A stretch of DNA of 64,000 nucleotides from Streptomyces sp. R21 (GCF_041051975.1 NZ_CP163435.1:1426001-1490000); one strand, 5' to 3'; shown: positions 14,842-23,156, counted from the stretch's first letter. Notes: a model not told the origin generated them from the letters alone. A program made the numbers and translations.

Positions 14842-15756
14842 CTAGTCGGCATCGAAGAACCCCGACCGTGCGACGAAGACGGCGGCGGCCGACACACTGA
14901 CGACCAGGAGCTCGACGGAGACCGCGGCGGCGCCGTTGATGTTGTTCATCTGGAAGGCGAAGTCGTACGTCAGCTGGTTGAGCGAGTAGTCGCGTCCGGC
15001 CACACCCACGCTGGCGAGGGAGAGCAGCTGCGGCTCGACGAAGAGCTGTGCTCCGCCCGCGAAGGCCAGGATCACCATGTACACGATCCACTTGCGGAGC
15101 ATCGGGATCTGCACGTGCCAGGCGGTCTGCCAGGCGCCCGCGCCATCGATGCGCGCGGCTTCCATCACGTCCGTGGGGATGTTGTTGAGCGCGCCGTACA
15201 TGACGACGATCCATCCTCCCGCGCCGGTCCAGAAGGCGATGATCGTGAACAGCAGGGGCAGGTTTCCGGGCGCGATCACCTCGCCGAAGGTGTGGAACCC
15301 CAGCGCGCCCAGCAGCGAACTGACCGGGCTGACCGTCGGGTCGAGCATGAACAGCCACACCAGCACACTCGCGGCACCGGCGAGCGCTCCGGGGATGTAG
15401 TAGAGGAAGCGCAGCGCCTTGCTGGCGGAACCCGAGGCCAGGCGGTGCAGCAGCAGCGCCAGGGCCACCACGAACACCACAAGGGACAGGAGCCAGAAGG
15501 CGAGGTAGACCGCGACGTGGCTCACGGCGTCCATGAAGCGGAAGTCCTGCGCCGTGGTGACGAAGTTGGAGAAGCCCGTGACCGTGCCGCCGGCATCGGT
15601 GAAGGCGAAGTAGATCGCGTAAGCGGTGGGAAGCACACCGAAGGCGACCAGCAGAACCACGTAGACGGCGACGAAGGCCATACCGGCCCGGCTCTGCCGG
15701 GCGGCGCCGCGACGGCGCCGGGTGGCAGAGCCGGCCGGAGAGTGGGTGAGGGTCAC
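14842..15756 (-). CDS. Sugar ABC transporter permease (MalF-type)
   Basis: 304-residue membrane permease partnering the MalG-type gene. The N-terminus is cationic (RRRRGAARQSR) and is followed by six hydrophobic helices. The EAA motif is MEAARIDGAGAWQTAWHVQIPMLR. The GTG start at 15756 overlaps the binding-protein stop by four bases (GTGA), indicating coupling. An upstream ATG in frame would run far into the binding-protein gene and is rejected. Confidence 0.9.
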   Translation of the reverse strand: MTLTHSPAGSATRRRRGAARQSRAGMAFVAVYVVLLVAFGVLPTAYAIYFAFTDAGGTVTGFSNFVTTAQDFRFMDAVSHVAVYLAFWLLSLVVFVVALALLLHRLASGSASKALRFLYYIPGALAGAASVLVWLFMLDPTVSPVSSLLGALGFHTFGEVIAPGNLPLLFTIIAFWTGAGGWIVVMYGALNNIPTDVMEAARIDGAGAWQTAWHVQIPMLRKWIVYMVILAFAGGAQLFVEPQLLSLASVGVAGRDYSLNQLTYDFAFQMNNINGAAAVSVELLVVSVSAAAVFVARSGFFDAD

Positions 15757-17117
15757 TGGGAGACCTTGTATCCGTTGGACTTGGCGTACTTGACGATGGA
15801 GTCCTGCCAGGCCGGCAGCATCGAGACGACGCTCTTGCCCTGGGTCAGCCCGGGCTTGACGGTGGCGGCCCAGATCGCCTCCTGGCTGAACTGGCCCGAG
15901 CCCCACTCGGGCCAGACCTGGGAGGAGGCGGCCTTCAGAGCGCTCAGGTCGCCGGCGAAGTAGCCGGAGGCGTCCTGTCCCTTCAGCCACGCCTCGGCCG
16001 CCGGCGTGTACGCGGGGAAGCCCGGCGCCTTCTCGCCCTGGTAGGCGTTGTCGGTGGTGACCCACTTCAGGAAGTCGGTGGCGGCCTTGATGTGCGCGGA
16101 GTGCTGGGACAGCAGCCAGGTGCCGCCGCCGACGTTACCGGTGGACGGCGAGGTCTCCCCCTTCCACTGCGGGATGGGCGCCGCGCCGATCTGCTTGGCC
16201 GGGGTCTTGAAGGTGCCCTCGAACAGCGCACCGCCGTACCAGGCCGGACCCGGCATGAGCAGGACCTTGCCGGCCTCGTTCTTGCCGAAGTCGGTGCTGA
16301 AGACCCCGCTGATGGACATGGACTTGTTCTTGATCAGCACGTCCATGAGCTTGGCCATCCTGGTGCAGGCCTCGCTGGAGGTGTTCACCGACACGGCCTT
16401 CGGGCCGGTGATGTGGTTGGCACCGCACTTGCTCGCCCAGAGGTAGATCTCAGGGGTGAAGGAGTCGCCGGCGTCGCCCACGAGATAGCCCGGGTGCTCT
16501 TTGGCCACCTTCTCGCCGAGCGTCTGGAACTCCTCCCAGGTCGTCGGAACCTGGTAGCCGAACTTCTTCAGCAGAGGCGCGTTGTACCACAGCACCGCCT
16601 GGGAGAGGTCGTTGCGCAGACAGTAGAGAGTGCCGTTCACCGTGCAGACATCGTTGGCCCCACTGGCGAAACCGGTCAGGGTCGCGGCGGGTATCAGGCC
16701 CTTGTCGAGCGGAGCGGCGAAGCCCGCGTCGACCGCCCAGGTCGCCTCGTTGTTCTGGGAGCTGAACACGACGTCCGGCCAGCCCTTGTGGGTGCGGTTG
16801 AACAGCTGGACCTTGGTCTGGAGGTAGTTCGAGCCGTTGGCGTCGCCGTCGTAGGTGACGATGTCCAGCTTCACGTCCGGGTGCTGCTGCTGGTACAGCT
16901 TCGCGGCCGCCACACGGGTCGCGTCCACCCAGACGGTCAACGCACCGTCCTTCTGGGACACCTGAGCGAAGCCGTCCTTGTTCGTCGTACCCGTGGCACT
17001 GCCGCCGCCGCAGGCGGTCATGGCCAGCGCCACGGTGGCCGCGCAGCCGGCCAGCAACACCGCGCGCCTCCTGCTGGACACTCTCTCCCGGCCGGACGAA
17101 GGCTTGTTGACGGTCAT
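15753..17117 (-). CDS. Sugar-binding lipoprotein of ABC importer
   Basis: 454-residue extracellular solute-binding protein, family 1. The signal peptide carries a lipobox (VALAMTAC, modified Cys about residue 34), so the protein is tethered to the outer face of the membrane. Mature-domain features are LTVWVDATRVAAAKLYQQQ, LNWYNAPLLKKFG-like VLWYNAPLLKKFGY, and aromatic-rich C-terminal positions. The ATG at 17117 has GGAG about 8 bases upstream. It is the first gene of the seven-gene operon running to 9487, transcribed from a promoter at 17255-17284. Ligand unknown; a deoxy-sugar oligosaccharide is inferred from the catabolic genes. Confidence 0.9.
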   Translation of the reverse strand: MTVNKPSSGRERVSSRRRAVLLAGCAATVALAMTACGGGSATGTTNKDGFAQVSQKDGALTVWVDATRVAAAKLYQQQHPDVKLDIVTYDGDANGSNYLQTKVQLFNRTHKGWPDVVFSSQNNEATWAVDAGFAAPLDKGLIPAATLTGFASGANDVCTVNGTLYCLRNDLSQAVLWYNAPLLKKFGYQVPTTWEEFQTLGEKVAKEHPGYLVGDAGDSFTPEIYLWASKCGANHITGPKAVSVNTSSEACTRMAKLMDVLIKNKSMSISGVFSTDFGKNEAGKVLLMPGPAWYGGALFEGTFKTPAKQIGAAPIPQWKGETSPSTGNVGGGTWLLSQHSAHIKAATDFLKWVTTDNAYQGEKAPGFPAYTPAAEAWLKGQDASGYFAGDLSALKAASSQVWPEWGSGQFSQEAIWAATVKPGLTQGKSVVSMLPAWQDSIVKYAKSNGYKVSQ

Positions 17118-17254
17118 GTGCGACTCCACTGGTTTCACAGGGCGCCCCGAGCAGATGGGCAGGCGGGCAGGTGGCGCGAGGATGGATTGACGCCGGGCCG
17201 AACCGGTCGGACGTCGGGACCGCGGACGGCCGTCCCACTTGCCGTCGCGGAAGA

Positions 17255-17284
17255 AATTAGCCGCCTTATCAAGGGTCGAGTCAA
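17255..17284 (-). promoter_or_regulatory. Promoter of the sugar uptake operon
   Basis: On the minus strand TTGACT (17284-17279), an 18-base spacer and CTAATT (17260-17255). The hexamer spacing and the TTGACT box match the promoter of the beta-helix enzyme gene. A direct repeat CCCTTGA-N5-CCCTTGA overlaps the -35 box and could be a second control site. Confidence 0.5.
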
Positions 17285-17344
17285 GGGTTTGTGCAGCCTT
17301 CTTCTCACCCAATGCCAGCGATGACGCAACGAAGGAGCGCGGTA

Positions 17345-17365
17345 TATCCAATAAATCACTGGATA
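17345..17365. promoter_or_regulatory. Inverted repeat TATCCA-N9-TGGATA
   Basis: A dyad with 6-base arms lies mid-way between the divergent sugar operon and the GntR regulator gene. It is AT-rich against a very GC-rich background. It could bind the GntR protein or another regulator; no family assignment is possible. Confidence 0.35.
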
Positions 17366-17409
17366 CGCCGGTTAGGGATCTCGCTTCATGATGTGGATCT
17401 ACCCATTCG

Positions 17410-17424
17410 ATGAGTACGACTCAT
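17410..17424. promoter_or_regulatory. 15-bp dyad operator before the GntR gene
   Basis: ATGAGTACGACTCAT shares the arms and 3-base spacer of the site at 6473-6487. It lies 76 bases upstream of the regulator start, near a possible -10 TACGAT at 17437-17442. The position fits autoregulation. Confidence 0.6.
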
Positions 17425-17499
17425 TGATGCTTGGGATACGATGAACGCGGCTCCACAGCGATCAGCCACCTCAGTTGCGCCAGCCAGGAGGCAGAACCG

Positions 17500-18297
17500 A
17501 TGAACGACACGCCCGCGGCCCAGGCGGCCCCGCCGACGCAGGCACCTCCCGTCGCGTCGGCAGCGGTGAACAGTGCGGACGCGCGGCGTGAGTACCGGCC
17601 CGGCTACGAGGTCGTGGCGGAGCGGATCCTCGAGTTCATCGCCGAGTCCCGGCTGGTGGCGGGTGATCGGCTGCCCACGGAGAACGATCTGGCCCAGCAG
17701 CTGAACACCAGCAGGGCGGTGGTGCGGGAGGCCATGAAGATCCTCTCGGCGCTGGGCCGGGTCCGGGCGCACAAGGGGCGCGGACTGTTCGTCGCGGACG
17801 ACGAGGGCATGCTCATCACCAGCCGCTGGGGCGGATTCTTCCGCCCCGTCGACATCGATCACGTACTCATGCTGTTCGAGTTCCGCAGGGTTCAGGAGAT
17901 GGCCGCGAGCAGTCTGGCCGCCACCCGTGCCACACCCGCCGAGCTGCGCACCATCGAGGTGGCCATGCAGCAGTGTCGGCACGGGTTCACCCACGGGCAG
18001 GTCGAGGTGTTCAACCAGGCGGACGAGGACTTCCACATGGGCGTCGCCGTCGCCTCGCACAACACGTTCCTCGTCAGTGCCGTGCGAGATGCGCGACGAC
18101 TGCAGCGGCAGTCCAGCGCGATCGGGATCCACGACACGCTCGGTGAAGGCACCGAGTCCGCGGTCGTGGAGCACGAGCAGATCTACCGGGCCATCCGCGA
18201 CGGCCGGCCCGACGAGGCGGCCGCGGCCACGGCGACACACCTCGACAGGACTCTCGAGGACTACCGGCGGGAGATCCAGCGACGCCTGTTCGGATAG
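17500..18297 (+). CDS. GntR-family regulator with FCD ligand domain
   Basis: 265-residue transcription factor. The winged helix (about residues 30-100) contains ILEFIAESRLVAGDRLPTENDLAQQL, NTSRAVVREAMKILSALGRV and the wing KGRGLFVA. An all-helical FCD sensor domain follows, with metal-binding candidates (FNQADEDFHMGVAVASHN, HEQIYRAIRDG, ATHLDRTLEDY). The ATG at 17500 has AGGAGG 8 bases upstream; the in-frame ATG 69 bases earlier lacks a ribosome site. It is divergent from the sugar uptake operon and is its likely local repressor, and probably also of the beta-helix enzyme through the shared dyad. Confidence 0.88.
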   Translation: MNDTPAAQAAPPTQAPPVASAAVNSADARREYRPGYEVVAERILEFIAESRLVAGDRLPTENDLAQQLNTSRAVVREAMKILSALGRVRAHKGRGLFVADDEGMLITSRWGGFFRPVDIDHVLMLFEFRRVQEMAASSLAATRATPAELRTIEVAMQQCRHGFTHGQVEVFNQADEDFHMGVAVASHNTFLVSAVRDARRLQRQSSAIGIHDTLGEGTESAVVEHEQIYRAIRDGRPDEAAAATATHLDRTLEDYRREIQRRLFG

Positions 18298-18421
18298 CGT
18301 TCAGCGTCGGATTTCCCTCAAGTGGGCTCCTCCGAGCCGCGCCGGATCAACGGGACCGCCCGACCCGCCAGCCCGGCTGGGACCGGGCCACGGCGGCCAC
18401 GGCTCGGTCCCGGTACGGCGC

Positions 18422-18628
18422 CTACCCCGGGAGTTCCGTGCGCTCCCACCACTCGTACACGGGCAACAGGCCCTCCGAGGTCTCCTGCTGACGCGTCGTG
18501 GCCCTGAAGTGCTCGAACCCCCCACGGAACGGGAGCTTGATGTCGAGCCCGGGCTCCGGGGCGGAGACGATCCGCTCCGTGAGATCGTCAGGGCCGCCCT
18601 GGAGAACTGCTTTCGTCGCGTCGGTCAT
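18422..18628 (-). CDS. Small protein, DUF5988-like
   Basis: 68-residue cytosolic protein starting MTDATKAVLQGGPDDLTERI and ending LLPVYEWWERTELPG. From memory this pattern matches a conserved actinobacterial small-protein family (DUF5988), often found near secondary-metabolite or regulatory genes; function unknown. The ATG at 18628 is chosen because GGAGAGGA lies about 8 bases upstream; a TTG two codons earlier would sit too close to it. Same strand as the DinB-like gene. Confidence 0.7.
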   Translation of the reverse strand: MTDATKAVLQGGPDDLTERIVSAPEPGLDIKLPFRGGFEHFRATTRQQETSEGLLPVYEWWERTELPG

Positions 18629-18661
18629 GGCCAAATCCTCTCCGAAACCCGGACCCGCTTC

Positions 18662-19168
18662 TCAAGGACGCGCCGACCCGACCCCTTTCGGCAGCAGAGC
18701 CAGGAGCTGTTGCGCGTGGCCGGGCAGCTCCGCGTCCGCGAGGCCCGCGATGAGGTCCCTCAGCGGCAGGGGCTGATCGAGCATCACGGCGCCGTGGGAG
18801 AGGAGCAGCGTGGGTACCGGCGTGTCGAGTTCGGCCTCGCTCAGCATGGGGCCGCCGAGTGCGCACAGGGCGTCGGCCTGGAGTCGGATGCGTTCCCGCA
18901 GGCCCGCGTTGCCGCCGGAGCGCGCGATGACACGTTCGAGGGTCCAGGGGTCGTGCGCCATACGGTTGTCGTACGTCGTGTGCGCCGCCGAGGTAACGGC
19001 GGAGACGGCGGCCAGGGTGACGGCGTTGACGATGACGACATGGGCCAGGATCTGGTCGGCGTTCCACTCGCCGGGTGGCGGGACGGGGGCCGGGTCGCCG
19101 GATTCGGCCACCGTGGCGGCGGCGTCCAGCAGCAGGCGGTAGGCGTCCCGCAGCGGGGTGGTGTCCAT
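18662..19168 (-). CDS. DinB/maleylpyruvate-isomerase-like four-helix protein
   Basis: 168-residue predicted four-helix-bundle protein with WNADQILAHVVIVNA, the His-containing helix typical of DinB-like mycothiol-dependent enzymes. The remaining metal ligands are not obvious, so the activity is uncertain. It precedes the DUF5988-like gene by 33 bases on the same strand, so the pair is probably co-transcribed. Confidence 0.55.
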   Translation of the reverse strand: MDTTPLRDAYRLLLDAAATVAESGDPAPVPPPGEWNADQILAHVVIVNAVTLAAVSAVTSAAHTTYDNRMAHDPWTLERVIARSGGNAGLRERIRLQADALCALGGPMLSEAELDTPVPTLLLSHGAVMLDQPLPLRDLIAGLADAELPGHAQQLLALLPKGVGSARP

Positions 19169-19193
19169 CGGGTCCTCTTCCCTCTTCCTTCTG

Positions 19194-19251
19194 TGGTCGT
19201 GCGCGTTCTTTCTCTGGTCGTGCGCGTTCTCTCCGCGCTCGTGCGCGTCTC
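19194..19251. repeat. 21-bp tandem repeat, about 2.7 copies
   Basis: Units starting TGGTCGTGCGCGTTCT recur at 19194, 19215 and (degenerate) 19236. The array fills the gap between the DinB-like and SRPBCC genes and touches the SRPBCC stop codon, where repeat-number changes could alter spacing or the C-terminus. Confidence 0.7.
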
Positions 19252-19729
19252 AGGCGTGTGCGGGAGACATCTCCCACGGCGCCTGCGGGAGGACCTCGCC
19301 GGTTTCGAGGAGCGACTTGAGGTTCGACAGCACGGCCGGCCATCCGCGCGAAATGCCGCCGAGCATCTCCAGGTTGGGGAGGTTCTCGTGGGTCACGGTG
19401 AGGCGGACGATGTCGTCGTGCGGTTCGACGAGGAAGGTGACCACCGAGGGTTCGCGGGGAACTTCGGCGTCAGGGGCGTCGTCGAAGGTGATGACCAGGC
19501 GCGTCGGGGGCTCGGCCTCGATCACTCGGCCGACCACATCGACGACGCCTGATCCGTCGGCGCGCCGGTGCTCCCAGGCCGAGCCGGGCTGCCAGTCCGA
19601 GACGTTGGCGTGTCCCCAGTAGCGGGCGGTGAGGTCCGCGTCCGTCAGGGCCTCCCAGACCTGCTTCGCGCCGGCCCGGATGTACGTGACGTAGACGTAG
19701 GCCGGTACGGAGGCGGGTGCGTTGGTCAT
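19250..19729 (-). CDS. SRPBCC / AHSA1-like protein
   Basis: 159-residue START-like lipid- or ligand-binding fold (activator of Hsp90 ATPase homologue-1 group). Motifs are VYVTYIRAGAKQVWEALTD, ARYWGHANVSDW, PPTRLVITFDD and the C-terminal helix GWPAVLSNLKSLLETGE. The ATG at 19729 has AGGAG 7 bases upstream. Such genes usually sit behind an ArsR regulator, but none is present here. Instead a perfect 26-bp palindrome lies inside its promoter, so a regulator encoded elsewhere is likely. Ligand unknown. Confidence 0.8.
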   Translation of the reverse strand: MTNAPASVPAYVYVTYIRAGAKQVWEALTDADLTARYWGHANVSDWQPGSAWEHRRADGSGVVDVVGRVIEAEPPTRLVITFDDAPDAEVPREPSVVTFLVEPHDDIVRLTVTHENLPNLEMLGGISRGWPAVLSNLKSLLETGEVLPQAPWEMSPAHA

Positions 19730-19795
19730 GGCGTACTCCTCTGCCTGGTGGCTCCGGCCGTCGCTCTCGCTGAGCAGTTCGCCGCTCACGGATCA

Positions 19796-19826
19796 ATTAT
19801 GCAGGTAATTACCTGCATAATGTCAA
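19796..19826 (-). promoter_or_regulatory. Promoter containing a perfect 26-bp palindrome
   Basis: On the minus strand TTGACA (19826-19821), a 19-base spacer and CATAAT (19801-19796) form a near-consensus promoter for the SRPBCC gene. A perfect palindrome, half-site ATTATGCAGGTAA, occupies 19796-19821 and covers the spacer and -10 box. This geometry means a bound dimer would block RNA polymerase. Confidence 0.75.
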
Positions 19827-19847
19827 CGCGGAAGCCGATCCGCCGGT

Positions 19848-21390
19848 TCACGCCCGATAAGCCCTCCTGAGCGCGGACTTGGCCAGCTTCCCCGTGGGCG
19901 TCCGGGGCAGCGTGTCCGTGAAGTCCACGCTCCGCGGGGTCTTGTAGTGCGCAATGTGCTCCCGGGCGAAGTCGATGAGTTCACGCTCCAGTTCGGGGCC
20001 GGGCGCGATGCCGGGCGCAGGCTGCACCACCGCTTTGACGGCCTCGCCCATCTCCGGGTCGGGCACCCCGACGACCGCGACGTCGGCGACCTTCGGGTGC
20101 AGGATCAGGCAGTTCTCCGTCTCCTGCGGGTAGATGTTCACGCCGCCGGAGATGATCGTGAACGCCCGCCGGTCGGTGAGGAAGAGGTAGCCGTCCTCGT
20201 CGACGTGCCCGATGTCGCCCGTGGTCGTCCAGGTCGGGTGGTCGGGGTGCTGCGCGGCGCGGGTGCGGCCGGCGTCGTTGTGGTAGGTGAAGGGCAGCTC
20301 GTCGCGCTCGAAGTAGACGGTGCCGGTCTCACCGACGGGCAGCACCTTGCCGTCCTCGCCGCAGATCCGCACATCGCCGAGGAGCCCGCCCCGGCCCACC
20401 GACCCCGGCTTGCGCAGCCACTCCTCGGGGTCGATGAAGGTGATCCCGTTGGCCTCGGTCGCCGCGTAGTACTCGTACAGGACCGGCCCCCACCACTCCA
20501 TCATCCGCCGTTTGACCTCGACCGGGCAGGGCGCGGCCGCGTGGATGGCGACCTTCAGCGACGAGACGTCGTACAACTGCCGTGTCCTCGGCGGCAGTTT
20601 GAGCATCCGTACGAACATGGTGGGCACCCTCCCCCACTCTCAACTCCGTTCGAGCGGGCGGTACCCCCTCACTGTGCGTGACCCGATGCTGTTCGACAGC
20701 CGCCAGCGCCGTCTCGGCGTCGAAGGAGTCCATCAGGACGACGGTGCCGCCGGTAGCGGTGACGACGTAGCAGAAGCGCAGGGGCGCCGCGCGGTAGAGC
20801 GGGGCCGGGCAGAGATAGACGGTGTTCTCGTCGAAGCCGTACAAGGGCTGGAACAGCAGTTGGAAGGTGCTCGGCACCTCACGGACGTCGCCCTCCGGGA
20901 GTGCCGGCTCGATCCCCTTGGGGCGTCCCGTGGTGCCCGAGGAGTACAGCATGTCGGCACCGCGCGGCTGGTGTGCGGGCGGTTCGGGTGAGGCGGCGGC
21001 GAGGGCGGCCTCGTACGAGCCGTCGTCGAGGCGCAGTGCCGCTCCCGGCAGCAACTGGGCCACTTTGTCGGCGAGTTCGCCGAGCGTGCCGGAGACGATC
21101 AGGACGCGGGCGCCGCAGTCGCGGACGATGTACGCGGCCTCGTCGGCGGTCAGATGGTGGTTGACGGCGGTGAGGTAGAGGCCCGAGCGCAGGGCGGCCC
21201 AGTAGACCTCAAGGACGCGCGGGTCGTTGTCGGAGAGGATCGCGAGGTGGTCGCCGCTGCGCAGTCCCCTGGTCCGCAGATGGTCCGCGAGGCGCAGGGA
21301 GCGCTCTTCCAGCTGTCCGTAGGTGAGGGTCCGGCCGCCGTCCGCGGTGACGACGGCCGGCCTGGCGGGGTCGTACGCTCCGGAATACAT
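19848..21390 (-). pseudogene. Acyl-CoA synthetase gene broken by a repeat insertion
   Basis: AMP-forming acyl-CoA ligase (FadD/FACS-like) split in two frames. The upstream part (21390 to about 20670) has the AMP motif YSSGTTGRPKG. The downstream part (about 20630 to 19848) has YYAATEANG, TGDIGHVDEDGYLFLTD and the terminal catalytic-lysine region PRTPTGKLAKSALRR. The two frames are offset by one base across an extra segment of about 37-43 bases at 20629-20669. Removing it would restore a normal protein of about 500 residues (THS...VPTMFVRMLKLP). Both halves are otherwise well preserved, so the inactivation looks recent. Confidence 0.8.
20629..20669. repeat. Short palindrome-type repeat inserted in the ligase gene
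   Basis: The segment runs from CTCCCCCACTCTCAACTCCG on the plus strand to GGTACCCCCT. From memory it resembles the roughly 40-bp CTCCCCCACTCTCGGCT...GGGGGACCCCC repeat found in many copies in Streptomyces genomes. It sits exactly at the frame break of the acyl-CoA ligase. A related stretch, GTGGGGGAGGG, marks the frameshift in the mutarotase at about 57965-57985. Confidence 0.55.
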
Positions 21391-21423
21391 GCGGGGACGG
21401 TACCCCGCAGGACTGACGGTACG

Positions 21424-22377
21424 TCAGAAGTGTGCGCCTCCCCGCATATTCGCGCCCCGCCCCAGGCCGGTGGCCGTTTCGGCGGCCCGGGCGAGGGCGC
21501 GCCGGTCGGGTGCGCTGCCCGGCGCGAGCACCGGCCGCACCCGCACCTCCGCCACCAGCCCGCGCGCCGAGGCGACCCGCCACACCGAGGTGAGCAGCGA
21601 GTCGCTGCCGACGAACGCGGGGGCGGTGCTCACGCCCCCGTCGTCGAGGCCGTAGTGCAGACGCACCGGCTGGACGGGGACACCGGCGTCGAGCGCGGCC
21701 TGGAAGACGGCCCGCCGGAAGTGGCCCTGGGCCCGGCCGCACCAGGTGCTCCCCTCGGGGAAGACCACGACCGCGGCGCCGTCGCGCAGGGTGTCCGCGA
21801 TCCGGGCGACGGTCCTGGGCAGGGCCCGCAGCCGGTCGCGCTCGATGAACAGTGCTCCGCTGCGCGCGGTGAGCGGGCCCGCCAAGGGCCACTGCCGGAT
21901 CTCGGCCTTGGCGAGCATCCTGCCGGGGCGGACGGCGGCGAGCAGCGGGATGTCCAGCCAGGAGATGTGGTTGGCGACCAGGAGCAGGCCCCCGGTGGGC
22001 GGGGCGTCGCCGGTGATCCGGACCCGGACACCGGCGGCCCGCACGACCGTACGGCACCACGCGCGGATGATCGGGTCGCGGCGAACGGTGGAGATCCGGG
22101 CGACGGCCGGGGTCAGCGCGATCCCGACGAGGAGCGTGACCATGACCGCCGCCAGCCGCAGCACGGCGCGCGGCACCGTGGCCATCGACCGTGCGGACGG
22201 CACACAGGCCCCCGGGGTGCAGGGGGCGCTGGGCAGCCAGGCGCTCGGCACAACAGCCGTACCGGCCATGGGAGTTCGGCCGCCGGACCGGGAGATCACC
22301 GGCATGCGGATACGGGCCGTACGGCCCGCGCCCGGTACGGCGACGCGAGCCGCGCCCGTCACGCTCGGCGTGCTCAT
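21424..22377 (-). CDS. olsA: 1-acyl-glycerol-phosphate acyltransferase-like (OlsA-type)
   Basis: 317-residue PlsC-family acyltransferase. The acyltransferase motif NHISWLD (HX4D) lies near residue 138, and FIERDRLRAL and FPEGSTWCG (motif III) follow, after a hydrophobic N-terminal helix (VLRLAAVMVTLLVGIAL). Its ATG overlaps the stop of the upstream GNAT gene (ATGA). A PlsC protein directly coupled to an OlsB-like N-acyltransferase is the layout of ornithine-lipid synthesis, where OlsA adds the second acyl chain to lyso-ornithine lipid. The N-terminal 80 residues are low-complexity. The symbol is by context and similarity, not proven. Confidence 0.7.
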   Translation of the reverse strand: MSTPSVTGAARVAVPGAGRTARIRMPVISRSGGRTPMAGTAVVPSAWLPSAPCTPGACVPSARSMATVPRAVLRLAAVMVTLLVGIALTPAVARISTVRRDPIIRAWCRTVVRAAGVRVRITGDAPPTGGLLLVANHISWLDIPLLAAVRPGRMLAKAEIRQWPLAGPLTARSGALFIERDRLRALPRTVARIADTLRDGAAVVVFPEGSTWCGRAQGHFRRAVFQAALDAGVPVQPVRLHYGLDDGGVSTAPAFVGSDSLLTSVWRVASARGLVAEVRVRPVLAPGSAPDRRALARAAETATGLGRGANMRGGAHF

Positions 22378-23156
22378 GACGCCGGGCCGCCCGCCGGAAT
22401 GAGCGACAGGAAGTGCCGCAGATAGCGCGGGTCGACCCGGCGCATCGACAGCAACACGTACAGGTCGGCGACGCCGAAGTCCGGGTCGTGCGCGGGCTCC
22501 GCGCAGACCCAGGCGCCGAGGCGCAGGTAGCCGCGCAGCAGCGGGGGCAGCTCGGTGCGCGCGGGCCGGGCCACGCCCTCGGTGCTCCAGGGCAGCAGCG
22601 GACGTACCCGGTACTCCTCGGGCGCCAGGTATTTGGTGCGCACCCGGTCCCAGGTGCCCGCGGCGAGCGCCCCGCCGTCGGCGAGCGGGATGGAGCAGCA
22701 GCCGGCGAGCCACTCGTGGCCGCCCTGCACCATGTAGCGGGCGATCCCGGCCCAGATCAGGCCGATGACGGCGCCGTCGCGGTGGTCGGGGTGCACGCAG
22801 GAGCGGCCGACCTCGACGAGCCCGGAGCGGATCGCGTCGAGCGGGCCGAGGTCGAACTCGCTCTCCGAGTAGAGCCGCCCGGCGACCGCGGCCCGCTCGG
22901 GCGGCAGCAGCCGGTAGGTGCCGACGACCTGGCCGGTGACCGTGTCGCGGACCAGCAGGTGGTCGCAGTAGGCGTCGAAGGCGTCGATGTCGAGGCCCGG
23001 CTGCGGCGTGGCCAGCAGGGCGCCCATCTCGCCGGCGAAGACGTCGTGGCGCAGCCGCTGGGCTGCTCGGACGTCGGCCTCGTCGCGGGCGAGGGTGACG
23101 GTGTAGCGGGTGGGGGCAACGGGCTGCGGGGGGCTGAGGGTGGATACGCCGGTCAT
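22374..23156 (-). CDS. olsB: Ornithine N-acyltransferase-like GNAT (OlsB-type)
   Basis: 260-residue acyltransferase of the GNAT/hemolysin-like group (OlsB), predicted to move a 3-hydroxyacyl chain from ACP to the alpha-amino group of ornithine. Features are AQRLRHDVFAGEMGA, DAYCDHLLVRDTVTGQVVGTYRLL, LVEVGRSCVHPDHRDGAVIGLIWAG and LGAWVCAEPAHDPDFGVADLYVLL, the last typical of this group. The ATG at 23156 begins a two-gene minus-strand unit with the PlsC-type gene. Ornithine lipids are phosphorus-free membrane lipids often made under phosphate limitation, but no PHO box was recognised in the 230 bases upstream. Confidence 0.72.
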   Translation of the reverse strand: MTGVSTLSPPQPVAPTRYTVTLARDEADVRAAQRLRHDVFAGEMGALLATPQPGLDIDAFDAYCDHLLVRDTVTGQVVGTYRLLPPERAAVAGRLYSESEFDLGPLDAIRSGLVEVGRSCVHPDHRDGAVIGLIWAGIARYMVQGGHEWLAGCCSIPLADGGALAAGTWDRVRTKYLAPEEYRVRPLLPWSTEGVARPARTELPPLLRGYLRLGAWVCAEPAHDPDFGVADLYVLLSMRRVDPRYLRHFLSLIPAGGPAS

